Source: Adiantum capillus-veneris (Eukaryota > Streptophyta > Polypodiopsida > Polypodiales > Pteridaceae). From it: a stretch of 64,000 nucleotides of DNA. The DNA is taken from positions 147,864,241 to 147,928,240 of the forward strand of contig CM043945.1 of the NCBI GenBank assembly GCA_014529385.2, written 5' to 3'. Below the pieces are notes generated by a model. The model had not been told where the DNA came from. It saw only the letters and a list, made by a program, of their open reading frames with translations, and did no database searches. Of this stretch, positions 1 through 10,248 are shown in pieces. The first letter of the stretch is position 1. Every line of letters starts with the position of its first letter. The translations under genes were made by a program, and so were the position numbers.

Positions 1-1614
1 GGGATTGGGCTCACTTGGGTCAGGTGATAGGTAAGAGCACAATCTACGTTTCGGCACCCAGATTTGATCATTTCCTTGATAGTAGCCTTGGGCTTCCAAT
101 AGTCGTTTAGGGATCCATCGCAACATTTTCTTACTTTTCTTGGAGCGAGTGGTACGTTTCTTACAAGGCTTCTGTTTTTTAGCACTAGATATGGTCACTA
201 AAGAAGGTTTAGGGACCCACTTGTATGTTTTCTTCGTTACATTAGGATGAGTCTTGTCAGAAGCGATATGCATTGCTTGTAGCATATTTAAGGGTATAGG
301 CATTTCATCCCCCTCAGGTGTTACCCAGGTCGTCCCCCTATTTCCCCAAGTGTCTATGGTTGATGCTAGGTGGACCCAATCCACATTGTCCGACTCAGTC
401 ATCCCAGGTAGGATATCCATATAAGGAGAATCTTGGCCAATGTCTGTATCCTTCTTACAAGTGTAACAATATTGTAGTGGGACCGAGTGAACTGTGGTGT
501 CAGAGCGATGATCAATAATGGTTTTAATCCCTAAGGGGTGTACCTTACCAGTCACCAAATCCACTCTAAGGACAGAGTCTTGGAATTGCAAATAGACATG
601 ATTTTTAGACCAATCATGAACCATTTGTGCTTCCCTCATGAATGGTCGTCTTAAAATCATTTCATATGACATAAGGTGTTTAGAGAAATCCATTACAATG
701 AACGTATGTCGTACCTTGTGTCCTAGAACTTTGACCTTAAGATCCTTGAGCATCCCCATAGGTTTGGCTATGGTACCATTTGCCATCTTTACCACAATGT
801 TAGTAACACTGAGGCGGGGTTTTCCCATGGATTCCCAACAATCTTTTGTAACGATGCTAACTCCCGCACCACCATCAAGAATTCCCTTTATAGTTAATCC
901 CTTGGTAGTGATGGGTAGGGTCGCATTAGACTCGTCGCCTTCAAAATACTGCCCTAATTCGTTAATGGGTACCTCGATCACAGACTCGTGTCCATCTAAG
1001 TCAAGTGATTGCACATGATTTTCCTCATCAATCATAATTGAGTCAGGCCTATTTGGTTGCGCAAACTGCGGTAATCCCGTTCGTAGCTCTCCGTTAAGGA
1101 ATGCTCGAAGTGCAAGGAATAACTCAGGATCTCCAAACAGCTTTGCTATGATCGTGGTTCGGACCTCAGAAGACATGAAGTCCACTAGTTTGGCAACATT
1201 CATTGGCATTTTGCAGGGTGTAGGTCCTTGACTAGGAACTGGTGAGGATGGAATCTCATATTCCTCAATGGGATCAGGTATTCCTTCGTTAAACATCCTT
1301 TCCAACAAGAAAGGTGTATGCTCACTTTCTGATGTCCCGTCCTCACTCCCTTCTTGGATGATACTAGATATGGCTAACGGTCTATGGTTCATGTGGGGTG
1401 GATGAACTTGCGTGGGAAACACTGTGTCATGAATTTTGACCTGCATGGGTTCTGGTTCTAGTTTCCTTTGAGTCTCCTCCACTAAATCTCTTAGATGTTT
1501 CACCTGCTCAATCTCGTCTACAGGGTTTGGGTACGTCCCAATATTCTTTTTACGATTCTTCCCTTTTTGCCCCTGCGGTTTATCTTGGGGGTCTTGGATT
1601 GGATTTGGAAACAC
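1..1614 (-). pseudogene. Ty3/gypsy protease region, gag-pol continuation (partial, runs off left edge)
   Basis: This is the continuation of the gag frame on the minus strand. It stays open from the gag TAA at 1615-1617 to the window edge, with no other stop in about 540 codons. The aspartic protease active site reads LDGGAGVSIV at about 850-880, and a later I-L-x-RPF-x-RE motif at about 630-660 is the usual end of a retropepsin fold. Past the protease comes a basic linker with three W-[VI]-P-K motifs near 205, 115 and 57. Reverse transcriptase is not reached, so RT, RNase H and integrase should lie left of the window. The protein would mature Gag-Pol inside virus-like particles. It has no start codon of its own; expression would need readthrough of the gag stop. 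That stop could be programmed or a mutation. Confidence 0.85.
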
Positions 1615-4600
1615 TTATGGTGTTTTCAGAGGCTCTTTATGGTTTTCTCTTATTCGGTTTTCATTTGGTTCCATGTTACGGTTTTCTGTGTCGGTCTTTC
1701 TCTTTGTGGTATTGGTTCTAGCCTCCATTGTCTCGACTGAATCTGAATCATCCTCGAGGTCATTCATATACACGGGGTCATCTCCTGTTCCTATGTTTGT
1801 TTTGGAACTTGGCTTTGAATTTTCCATATTCTGCGACTTCTTCCTTCGTGTCTTCTTTTTCTTTGCTTGGATAACTGACGCGGTATCTCTCTCTTCGAGG
1901 ATATGGCCTGGCCCTTGAAGCATGGACCGTGTAATTGCATAAGAGGGTGTGACGGGTGGTATTGGCGATGTCACACTAGCAATCAAATTTAGGGGTGTGA
2001 TTTTAGGCGCATTTGGGTTATAGGGGCATTGGGCAATCAAGTGATCTATGCCACAACGATTACATGTGAGTATTGGCATTGCAGACGTGCTCCCTTGATT
2101 CTTTTTCATCTGTGCAGCATTCTTTTGCAGCCTAATAGGGCACTCCGCTACTCGATGTGGTCCACCACACTCGTAGCATTGAAGAGGTGGCCTCCTAGCC
2201 TGGGTGTTGATATTTTGACCTCTGGATGCGAGAGCAGCAGCTTGATAAACCGGCTTGACTTGTCCCCAACAATCTTCCATGTAGTATATAGGACACTCTT
2301 CCAATGTATCAAGTCCGTAGGCAATACTAGTGTCTATTTCCTCCTCACAACCATCTGCATAAGCATTAGATGGCTCGCAACCCACTTGGTTCATAGGGGC
2401 AACTCTTGGATGCGGGGGCTGCGGTCCTAGCACAGGAGGTGGTAACGGTGTAGCTTGTACAACATTTTGAGATCTAGGGACCATGTGTTGCGGTAGTTGC
2501 TCAACAGGTGGAGTAGGCATCAATACAGGAGCTCGAGGTGCATCCGTCCAGGCTACAGGTGGTCTATTTGCCATCATACGTTTGATCATTAAACAATCCT
2601 TAGCTTGGTGACCATACCTACCACATGCGTTGCAAGTTCCATTAAATTTTACTCTAAACGTAGGGCACTCACTAGTGCTATGTGGACCTAAGCAAATGGA
2701 ACACCATTGTTGCTCCCTTCTTGGATACATGTGACTATTTTGAGGGGGTCGATTATCCTTAAGAGACTCTTGGATTGCCTTGGTGAGGTCTGTCAAGAAG
2801 GTCTCAAATACCTTTGGCTCATTGGCAATGGGCTTTGCAGTCATGGGTTCATACTCAATGGCTTGTGAGCTAGTGGATCTCGTGTCAGTAGACACCCTCA
2901 TGCCTGCTATCATCAAGTTGTCCTCTAATTGGATTGCATTGGCAGTGACATCTTCCCGGGTTGTGATACCTCTAATCACTAGTCCATTATAGATTCCTTC
3001 ATTCCTCAACCCTCGAATGAATTGATCAAGCAGTTGGTTATTGTTGAAGCGCTCATTTACAGGGCAGCGAGAGTTTAAGTGCTTTAGACGACTAATGAAG
3101 TCCCTTACTGACTCTCCTTCCTTACGTTCGGCCTTCTGTAGCTGAGATGCTACACCCCAAAGCACACCTTCTCGTATGTACTCCTTTAGAAACAACCTTC
3201 GAAGGGTAGGGTAGATTGTTTTCTCGTCCACCCTTAGGGTCCTATACCAATCTACAGCCTTCCCACTTAATGTCAAGCTTAAGGCATTGCACTTATGTAG
3301 TTCGTTGCGTTCCCCTAAGGAATCACATACTTGTTCAAACACTTCAATGTGTTTTCTAGCATCTTCGTCCCCATTGAATTTTTGCGTGAGTTTGGCAATT
3401 TGTACTGCCTTACTTCTAGGCTCTCTATCAGATGCGTGACGCATATTTTCCGCGATAGATCGACCTATGGTTTGAGCAAACGCTGCCAAGTCACCTATGT
3501 GAGGAGGCAGGGCCGGTGGAGGTACTCTTGGAATCATATGTGGGAGAGGAACGGGTGCCGGTCTTGGCATATGTGTAGATGATGCAGGATATGGAACATA
3601 ACCGGGCATAGGTCCACTCGGATAAGAGCTAGGGAGCGGCACTCGAGGAGCATAAGCAAGTGGTACAATTGGAGGTGTGGGGGCCATGTGTGCATAAGGG
3701 GCTAGAGGCACATACGGTCGAGGCCCCATATTAGGTACTACAACACTAGGTAGTGGCACTGCGCTAACCGTAGATGTCATCGGTACATTCTCTGTCAGGC
3801 TTATCCCTGGAGTGAGCACTGTGTTTTCCTTCATAGAGGGTTGAGCCAAGTTAGGGAAGCTAAAGTTTTCGCTCGGAGGCTTAGATTGCATAGAGACCCC
3901 AGGTGAAATGACGTAAGATGGGTCCATGGGACTCATTAGAGGAGTCTCCATTTGTGATAGAGTAGGCTGTTGAGCCTTGCTCGTATCTAGAAATCTCATG
4001 GGGCCAGTTGAGAGTATATTTACCCCTCGGTTTTGCCTTTCTGATTGAATAATGCCATGGATAACATTACAGATCATTTTCTGTTGATCTTCGATGCTCG
4101 TGGCACTAGAGGTGGATTGTACAATCTCTATCCATCCTACATGGTAGGCGTGGCCAGAGTGTAGATCCGTCAACACCTCAGTGTGGAGGTCGTATGTCCA
4201 ATGATCATTAATGAACAATCCTTCTAGAGTCGACGTGTTAACGGTTTCTTGTGAGGTAGAAGCAATGTTGCTCCCCGTGGTTTTACTTGTCACCAACGGT
4301 ACTGTAGAGGGAACTTCTGAAGGAGGCAGCTCAACAGGGCCTTCTTGGTAAGAAGTTGGCAGGATATCCACATGGACACTCTTTGGGGGTGTGGGGTCCA
4401 CGTGCGATGTGAAAGGAGATTCCACTTCCCCACCCCCTTCGTGTGCTTCATTTGCATCAGGTTCCGAGCGAGTAGCTCTACCTAATGTTTCCATGAAACG
4501 GCCAAACATACTAGTACTAGGCTGTGGAGCTTCGGGAGGTGCATGGCCTTCTCTCTCAGTGTTTTGGGTAGGGTATGCTTCCATGATTTCTGAGTCGGAG

Positions 4601-4758
4601 GAGGAATCACTAGCGGCTATTTTAGGGTCTTGGGTGGTGCTACCTTGCGTCCCCGCTGAGGGTCTAGAGCTTATCGTGGATGGGTAATGGGTGTCCGTAT
4701 GAACAGAGGCACTACCAATGTGATCGTGTTCTAGCACCCGCCCAGAGCGTAAGTGCAT
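1615..4758 (-). CDS. gag: Ty3/gypsy Gag polyprotein with four zinc knuckles
   Basis: A 1047-residue Gag, long for the family. Residues 1-180 are low-complexity and acidic. A proline-rich stretch covers about 340-420. The retrotransposon Gag core is about 453-600, with the family's W-Y-R and F-L-K-E-Y features. Four CCHC or CCHC-like knuckles follow, starting near C686, C709, C861 and C899, with proline-rich and acidic spacers. The C-terminus has a basic KKKKTRRKK patch that could bind nucleic acid or act in nuclear import. The start is the first Met after the leader. Gag builds the particle and packages RNA. It lies 0.94 kb downstream of the primer site, as expected. The frame is intact, so the copy is fairly young. 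The TAA at the end is in frame with protease downstream. Confidence 0.9.
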   Translation of the reverse strand: MHLRSGRVLEHDHIGSASVHTDTHYPSTISSRPSAGTQGSTTQDPKIAASDSSSDSEIMEAYPTQNTEREGHAPPEAPQPSTSMFGRFMETLGRATRSEPDANEAHEGGGEVESPFTSHVDPTPPKSVHVDILPTSYQEGPVELPPSEVPSTVPLVTSKTTGSNIASTSQETVNTSTLEGLFINDHWTYDLHTEVLTDLHSGHAYHVGWIEIVQSTSSATSIEDQQKMICNVIHGIIQSERQNRGVNILSTGPMRFLDTSKAQQPTLSQMETPLMSPMDPSYVISPGVSMQSKPPSENFSFPNLAQPSMKENTVLTPGISLTENVPMTSTVSAVPLPSVVVPNMGPRPYVPLAPYAHMAPTPPIVPLAYAPRVPLPSSYPSGPMPGYVPYPASSTHMPRPAPVPLPHMIPRVPPPALPPHIGDLAAFAQTIGRSIAENMRHASDREPRSKAVQIAKLTQKFNGDEDARKHIEVFEQVCDSLGERNELHKCNALSLTLSGKAVDWYRTLRVDEKTIYPTLRRLFLKEYIREGVLWGVASQLQKAERKEGESVRDFISRLKHLNSRCPVNERFNNNQLLDQFIRGLRNEGIYNGLVIRGITTREDVTANAIQLEDNLMIAGMRVSTDTRSTSSQAIEYEPMTAKPIANEPKVFETFLTDLTKAIQESLKDNRPPQNSHMYPRREQQWCSICLGPHSTSECPTFRVKFNGTCNACGRYGHQAKDCLMIKRMMANRPPVAWTDAPRAPVLMPTPPVEQLPQHMVPRSQNVVQATPLPPPVLGPQPPHPRVAPMNQVGCEPSNAYADGCEEEIDTSIAYGLDTLEECPIYYMEDCWGQVKPVYQAAALASRGQNINTQARRPPLQCYECGGPHRVAECPIRLQKNAAQMKKNQGSTSAMPILTCNRCGIDHLIAQCPYNPNAPKITPLNLIASVTSPIPPVTPSYAITRSMLQGPGHILEERDTASVIQAKKKKTRRKKSQNMENSKPSSKTNIGTGDDPVYMNDLEDDSDSVETMEARTNTTKRKTDTENRNMEPNENRIRENHKEPLKTP

Positions 4759-5145
4759 GTGCTTTTGATACCCTAAGGTGTCAAAAAGTTGCTCTAGGAG
4801 GCCTTGTGACTAGTTTTTAGCGTGTTTTTTTGTTTGTTTTTTTGCTAGATTTTTTAGAGCGTGTCGTGGAACGGGCCGTGTGATAGCTCGAAACGAGCGT
4901 ATCGGTCAGGGGGTCGTGCCGTGCTTTACAGCCCTCCGTTTGGTCACTCTATGCCCTCGGAATCCCTAAAACTGTCAATTTCCAGTAGGGAACTAGGCCC
5001 AAACTAGAAAGTCTAAGGGTGCAAGTGGGAAGAGAAAGGAGGAGAGTGGAGGACTTGTCCCACATGCTCTCATTCTCTCTTGAGGGAGTAGGGTATATAT
5101 ATAAAAGTGAGTCTAGTATATATCATAAGACTGAGGACTGAGGCC

Positions 5146-5173
5146 TGGGCTTGGGCTTGGGCTTGGGCTTGGG
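5146..5173. repeat. GGGCTT hexamer microsatellite in the leader
   Basis: About four and a half tandem copies of GGGCTT, read on the plus strand, inside the leader of the left gypsy element. Confidence 0.85.
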
Positions 5174-5310
5174 ATCCCGATCTATCTTTTATACAAACCA
5201 ACCCGTCCGTTTTAAGAGTCACGTTTTTTATTTTCGAAAAATTTAGCCGCCCGCTCGCTCGCGTTTTTAATTTCCGATTTTTTTTCCTTTTTTTTCCTTT
5301 TCCTTTTTGG

Positions 5311-5611
5311 TGCAGAAAATACAGAAATTGAAAACGCAGATATGCAGAAATTTCAGGAAACGCAGATATGCAGAAAATTGAAAACGCAGAAATGCAGACA
5401 TTGTAGCAGATTGCAGAAATTGCAGAGAAAAGCGCAGAAATTGCAGAAAATGCAGAAATTGCAGAAAATTAAAAAAACGCAGAAATGTAGAAAATTGCAG
5501 AAATTAAAAACGCCGAACTTGAAAATGCAGAAATTGCGGAAATTGAAAAAACGCAGACAATAGCAGAAATTGAAACTTGACAGCAAATGCAGAAAACGCA
5601 AAAAACAGAAA
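5311..5611. repeat. Degenerate GCAGAAATT-type tandem array in the leader
   Basis: About 300 bp made almost entirely of GCAGAAATTG-like 8-12-nt words, with interruptions such as AAAACGCAGATAT. Reading frames across it give artificial Q/K-rich or F/C-rich peptides. It lies in the transcribed leader, 90 bp from the primer site, where retroelements place dimerisation and packaging signals. Such a role here is only inferred. Confidence 0.85.
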
Positions 5612-5700
5612 TCTCCACACACTCCTTCCCTGCCTTTCCTATGATAGAAATTGCACCACAAGGAAGCGTAAAGTGCTAACCGAGCTTAGTGTAGGGCATA

Positions 5701-5718
5701 TCCCCGGCAGCGGCGCCA
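5701..5718 (-). other. Primer binding site, tRNA-Asp type
   Basis: The minus strand reads TGGCGCCGCTGCCGGGGA. This matches the complement of the 3' end of plant tRNA-Asp(GUC) as I know it, with one mismatch. It starts 4 nt inside the LTR end, as expected for minus-strand DNA priming. Confidence 0.85.
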
Positions 5719-5722
5719 AAAA

Positions 5723-5973
5723 TGTGCGCTCCTTGTCGCACTGTCAAAGCAAGGGACTTGCCAATACACCGTATGCGAGCCACAAACGGCTCCAAGCACA
5801 CAACAAGCCTAAACTAGCAAGCTCAAGAAAACAAAGGGTGTGTCACTCACCGCTCTACGCTCGCCTTCGTGGTGGATTCCTCGCCGCGATGAAGAAGAAG
5901 CTGCAGTCGTGCCGCGCTCAACCGCTTCGCCGCCGTCGTGCCTTCGTAATGCTCGATCGCACACACACTCTCC

Positions 5974-6004
<31 letters not shown>

Positions 6005-6301
6005 GAGGAGGTGAAGAAGAAGAAGATGGAGATGGAGCAAGAGCACTCTTCTATTGCACAAATGAGAGAATGAGTAAAAATTAGGTTTAGTTGGCTTTTA
6101 TAGGAGCTCACCCCATTCACACTTGGGCGCCCATGCTTAGCCAACTAATCCCTTGAATGTCCAAGTTAAAGTGCGCCTCTCATCGACGATCACTCTACCT
6201 TTCCCTATTGGTCCGACAAGCCCGGTACCTGACTCTACTAAATAATACATAATACACGTCCATCGTAGGTGATGGGTGTCCGTGAGCCATGAGGGTTAAC
6301 A
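5723..6301 (-). repeat. 5' LTR of the left gypsy element
   Basis: On the minus strand it begins TGTTAACC at 6301 and ends GCGCACA at 5723, giving the TG...CA ends. The inner end is fixed by the primer site. The outer end is fixed because sequence homologous to the leader of the Tat-type element resumes at 6302. It contains a TATA box at 6095-6103 and CT/CA-rich tracts near 5980-6005. Its 3' partner is outside the window. Length 579 bp. Confidence 0.8.
6095..6103 (-). promoter_or_regulatory. LTR TATA box (CTATAAAAG)
   Basis: A consensus plant TATA box on the minus strand within the LTR, about 375 bp upstream of the LTR's inner end. Transcription would start near 6065-6070. Confidence 0.7.
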
Positions 6302-7094
6302 AAGTGAAAAAAAATTCTCCATTCTTGGGCCATTATCCATGGTCTATGCATGACCTAATGCTTAAAATAAGACAAAAGTATATACGTCCAAACTAAGGTC
6401 GTATCTAATGAGAGGCAAAATAAAAGGATTTATTGAAGTGCTTATTTTGGCCAACCTAAGAGGACCTAAAATTCTTTGAATTACTATTTGAAATTGCAAC
6501 TTAGTACTAACAAACAATGACGCATTAGGAAAAGTTTGGACTAAAAAATGGGCCTTGTAAGAATTGTTGATGCGGCATAGCTTTCAAAAAGTGGGGATCG
6601 GTAATTTTTTTGCAAATAAGATCCAAACTTGTCGGAGGTTGGATATTTAGAATCTACTCTTCAAATGCTATCTATTGATATATAGCATGCATGTATCGGA
6701 CATTGCCTTCATGTAGATCTAGAAAAAGGTGATTTTAGATTACCGTAACGGTAACAAAACTTGGTTGATTGAAAAAAGATGGCATAACTTTCATAGAAGT
6801 CATCCAAACTTTTCGGACCTTGGCTCTTTAGAATCCATTTTTCAAGAACTTTCCAATGATAGGTCATATCATGGGGTTCTAAGCAATATTTAGAGGGGTC
6901 TACCGGGTTGGTTTCTTTTGTACAACTTTGATGATGTGGCACTCTTAAAAGGCCCAAAAATGAGTTCAAAATTTTCCTAATGTGTACCTTTTTTCTTGCT
7001 ATGGGGACAAAGGGATCATACAATTTCTTGTGACTCATGAAAACTACTTGATTACTCTAAAGTCTAAGTATTCACAATGACATCCACAAGCCCT
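6302..7094 (-). mobile_element. Leader remnant of an old Tat-type gypsy element, split by the left element
   Basis: The minus strand matches the start of the internal region of the element at 50461-61522. Both share the primer site type, the first small leader ORF beginning with an M-x-H-x-x-LYDPF-like segment (about 6985-7038), and the stretch up to the start of the second small ORF (about 6320). The copy is interrupted by a MITE-like insertion at 6523-6982 and cut off at 6302 by the LTR of the left gypsy element. It has no gag. The second half of the first small ORF stays open to the same stop codon as in the intact copy. Confidence 0.75.
6523..6982. mobile_element. MITE-like insertion with inverted ends
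   Basis: This 460-bp segment is absent from the matching place in the leader near 53155. Its ends are inverted repeats starting CATTAGGAAAA and related over roughly 40-50 bp. Inside are two direct, diverged copies of a roughly 110-bp stretch (near 6575-6690 and 6775-6875). No transposase is encoded and no clear target duplication is visible, so the superfamily is unassigned. Confidence 0.55.
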
Positions 7095-7095
7095 C

Positions 7096-7111
7096 CTCAA
7101 TGGGGGCACCA
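7096..7111 (-). other. Primer binding site of the old Tat-type element
   Basis: The minus strand reads TGGTGCCCCCATTGAG. The intact copy has the same motif at 53033 with one difference. It follows the LTR end by 3 nt. I could not name the primer tRNA. Confidence 0.6.
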
Positions 7112-7516
7112 AAATTGAGGAGGTCCAAGGCGGGCAACAAGAGAGAAGAACTCTAAACACCCCTCAAGGATCCAATGTTGCTCAATTGGGGCTGGGGCAA
7201 CCATAAGCAAGAAAAATCAACAACAAGCCCACATCCTAACAAGTGAAGGGGCACCACTTAGTTGTGGGATGCGAACTAGGATGTAAGAGAGATTTTGTCA
7301 CGACCAAGAAGAGACACAACAAAACACACACAAAAAATCTCACCAAGACACACACCAAATGAAGCAAGAGAGAGCTAGAGAAACGGGAAGAGAGAGTATA
7401 ATGGAACTTGTGCAATACCTCGTTTGTAACTTGCAAATAAAAATGATTTGTTATGAAGCTATGGTAGAGCTTGCACGAAAGCAACCCAATGCTTAATGAA
7501 TGCTAATTATCGCCAG

Positions 7517-7518
<2 letters not shown>

Positions 7519-7583
<65 letters not shown>
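7519..7583. repeat. (CA)n microsatellite
   Basis: About 32 perfect CA dinucleotides within the transcribed part of the LTR. Confidence 0.97.
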
Positions 7584-7585
<2 letters not shown>

Positions 7586-7980
7586 TGTCTTAGGGTTGTG
7601 AGACACCTCTCACCAACATGCCCTCTTACATTGAGCAAGAACTTGGCAATGAAAACACACTAATCACTTTCTCAAACAAGCTCAAATGATAGAACTTAAA
7701 AGGTACAAGCCACCTCACATTTCTCAAAGAGCAAAGATTATGGAGCCAAGATGTCTTTGAAGCACTAAAAACTCAATTTTTGATTGTAGAACAACATGGA
7801 CAATAGTGGTTTGAGATAGGGCACTCACACTCTCTCACTTTGCAATATGCAGCATCAAAACTTCTCTCACAACAAGTATGAAGCTCACAAGGTGATGACT
7901 ACACCTAAATCTCTCCTCATGTATAGAGTTTTGGGGTGCTTGGTGAGACATTGGAGATGATTTACAAGAACGATAGGGTC

Positions 7981-7990
7981 CTATTTATAG
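7981..7990 (-). promoter_or_regulatory. LTR TATA box (CTATAAATAG)
   Basis: A consensus TATA element on the minus strand in the old LTR, at the same distance from the LTR end as in the intact copy. Confidence 0.6.
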
Positions 7991-8168
7991 GTTGGAGACT
8001 CCTCATTAAGATTATTAGAAATCCTAATTTACAAGATAATCAAATCAAACTTATGATCTTTTTGAATATCAAAATATAGTGGGCCTTCTTTGTCTGCTTG
8101 AATCATGGATGTGGGCTTAAGAGAAAGGCATTATTGATGGTAGATTGAGTGAAATTAGATTGTTAAGG

Positions 8169-8169
<1 letters not shown>

Positions 8170-8222
<53 letters not shown>
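8170..8222. repeat. (GA)n microsatellite
   Basis: About 26 perfect GA dinucleotides in the U3 part of the old LTR. Confidence 0.97.
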
Positions 8223-8229
<7 letters not shown>

Positions 8230-10086
8230 CAATGTACATGTCTTGCGATGAGGTGCCTTTTAAGGTTAGATCAATGGATATTTTTTGTTAATAAGTTAGT
8301 GGTTAGTAATAGTGTTAGTAGGTTACTGGTTAATGTTAGTAATCACTAAAATGTTAACAATACATTTACAATGGATAAAATGAGTTGAAGGATTGAAGGA
8401 GGATGGGTGAATGAAGTGAGAAAATTTTTGTGATGGTGAATCTTTGCAGAAATTTGGATTCACCATTGTGTAGATCATAAAAAATGATCGCCTGTCTTTT
8501 CGTGTTCCTCCTCCTCTTAATGTCCCCACCGTCAAGGTTGATCACCACAAAGAATACGCCGATGTTGGTTGGTGAGAATCCCCAATTAGCAAAGATTAAG
8601 CATGGTTTACATGCTGAATTTTATCTATATAGAGTAGAGGTAACAAGGAAATATAATTTAGAGGTGATATAGAGAGACATAGAGAGGATATGTGTACATG
8701 TAGAAGCCCCTATGAGAGCTATGGAAGGGAGAGGGGAGGTTAATAAATAAGTCCAAATTTGAAAAGATTCTAGAAGTGTGCTAGGATAGGCTATAGGAAC
8801 ATGTTCCCAAAGTTTCATCTCCAGATGTAACAAATCGTGATTCATGTTCCTTTTCCACATTTCCAAAACAAACCCTAGCCATCATGTTTCAAGTGTTCAA
8901 AAAATCCTAACCTTAAAGTTTCAAGTCATTTGGACATCAAAACCTTGATAAAAGTGCCGAAATTCTTTAATTCTGCAAAAAAATCCAAATTTTTGCTTAG
9001 ACCACAAGTAGAGATTCAAGCCAAAAACTTTTTCAACCATAGCATCCCCACAACATGCTAAATTAGTACCTCTAACCCAAAATGGACTTGTAACACCATG
9101 ACCTAGTGCCTATAGTTGTCCTAGTCACATAGATGGATTTTGGTCAAATTTGAAACTATTTTCATCCAACTTCTCCACTAGTTTTTAGGCCTAAAAAATT
9201 GACTTTTTGGTAGCAAGATGCCTCCTCAAAAGGCTCAGAAGGAATGGAAACACGCCCCATACGAAGATGTGGATGATCTCCTTGAATGAAAAAGTCCATG
9301 TCAAAGACGCGGAGCTAGCATATATACCAGCAAATGTGTTCATTATAAAATTTAGGCAACATATGGGACAAAGGTGAAGACCACCATTTTCCCTCAAGGA
9401 CTATGAACAACATCCTTTGACCACTCTTACAACTCACGTATACACCCACCATTATTGCACACATGGCATGCATCTATTTGTTAAAAGGTTAATCACCTCC
9501 TTAATGTAAGGTCTCTACTTTCGAATTTCACACAAGTTTTATTACGCATTTCAATTTTTTTAAACCATCACTCATTATTTAAGATATTCGAGCTCAAATT
9601 ATGAATGGTAGGCTAAGAAAACCTAGAATTTAAAATTTACGCTACAAAATTCTGACATGTTTAGCTATATGAATCACTAACTAACTTATTGCAAGACTTA
9701 TTTATTGATTGTAGAATTTTCTTTTACTACTGTAAAGTTAATATAAGACTGTAAAGTTTAACTTAAAAATGTAAAGTAAATTATCATTAAAGAAATAAAT
9801 AAAATAATTATCAAGACAAAAGAATACACAGGGATGACAAATGAAGGCACATGGACTCACCTGGACTCACATAGGAGGAGACAAAGTGGGACACACTGCC
9901 ACATGAAAAGGAGAGGCTAGTCTTGACTAGTCATAATGAGGGGGGGCTGTGTGGCCTTATCTTTTGATGATAATGACAAAGTGGTCAAGCTGATGGGTAC
10001 CACAAGGGTACCAAAATCGCGGGTATGATTTTTGAGGAAAAAAATATGTTTTTTGGAAAAAAAAAAGTTGGACGTTTTCTTTTCTG

Positions 10087-10096
10087 CTATAAATAG
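10087..10096 (+). promoter_or_regulatory. TATA box (CTATAAATAG) in the 3-kb insertion
   Basis: A consensus plant TATA element about 160 bp upstream of the hairpin minisatellite, which would therefore lie in the 5' part of any transcript. Confidence 0.5.
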
Positions 10097-10248
10097 ACCA
10101 TCCATGCTCACACTTTACACATAGAGATTGCCTCTATAGCGCTCACGAAGTGCTGCCACTTCTCTTAGAGAGGAGTCCACAAACCACTAAGAGAGAAAAA
10201 ACTCTATTGGACTAATAAGTTGCGTATTAATTAAGCATTCAATTAACT

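Larger units (their letters stand above)
4759..5700 (-). other. 5' leader of the left gypsy element
   Basis: Untranslated leader between primer site and gag. No coding potential is supported. It holds a short hexamer run and a long low-complexity array, both annotated separately. Confidence 0.7.
7115..9190 (-). repeat. Long LTR of the old Tat-type element (outer end uncertain)
   Basis: The inner end matches the end of the 2.57-kb LTRs at 53029 and 61522, including the shared GTTGCCCGCC stretch. The distance from TATA box to inner end is about 870 bp, as in the intact copy. It contains a (CA)n tract, a (GA)n tract and T/C-rich stretches in places comparable to the intact LTR. The U3 part is too diverged for me to place the outer end; 9190 is approximate. 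Confidence 0.55.

Noticed and set aside
5144-5174. GGGCTT repeats as telomere-like sequence.
   Set aside because: The plant telomere motif is TTTAGGG; this short hexamer run differs and lies inside a retroelement leader.
5342-5661. Open frames through 5342-5563 (plus) and 5353-5661 (minus).
   Set aside because: They are translations of the GCAGAAATT low-complexity array in a retroelement leader.
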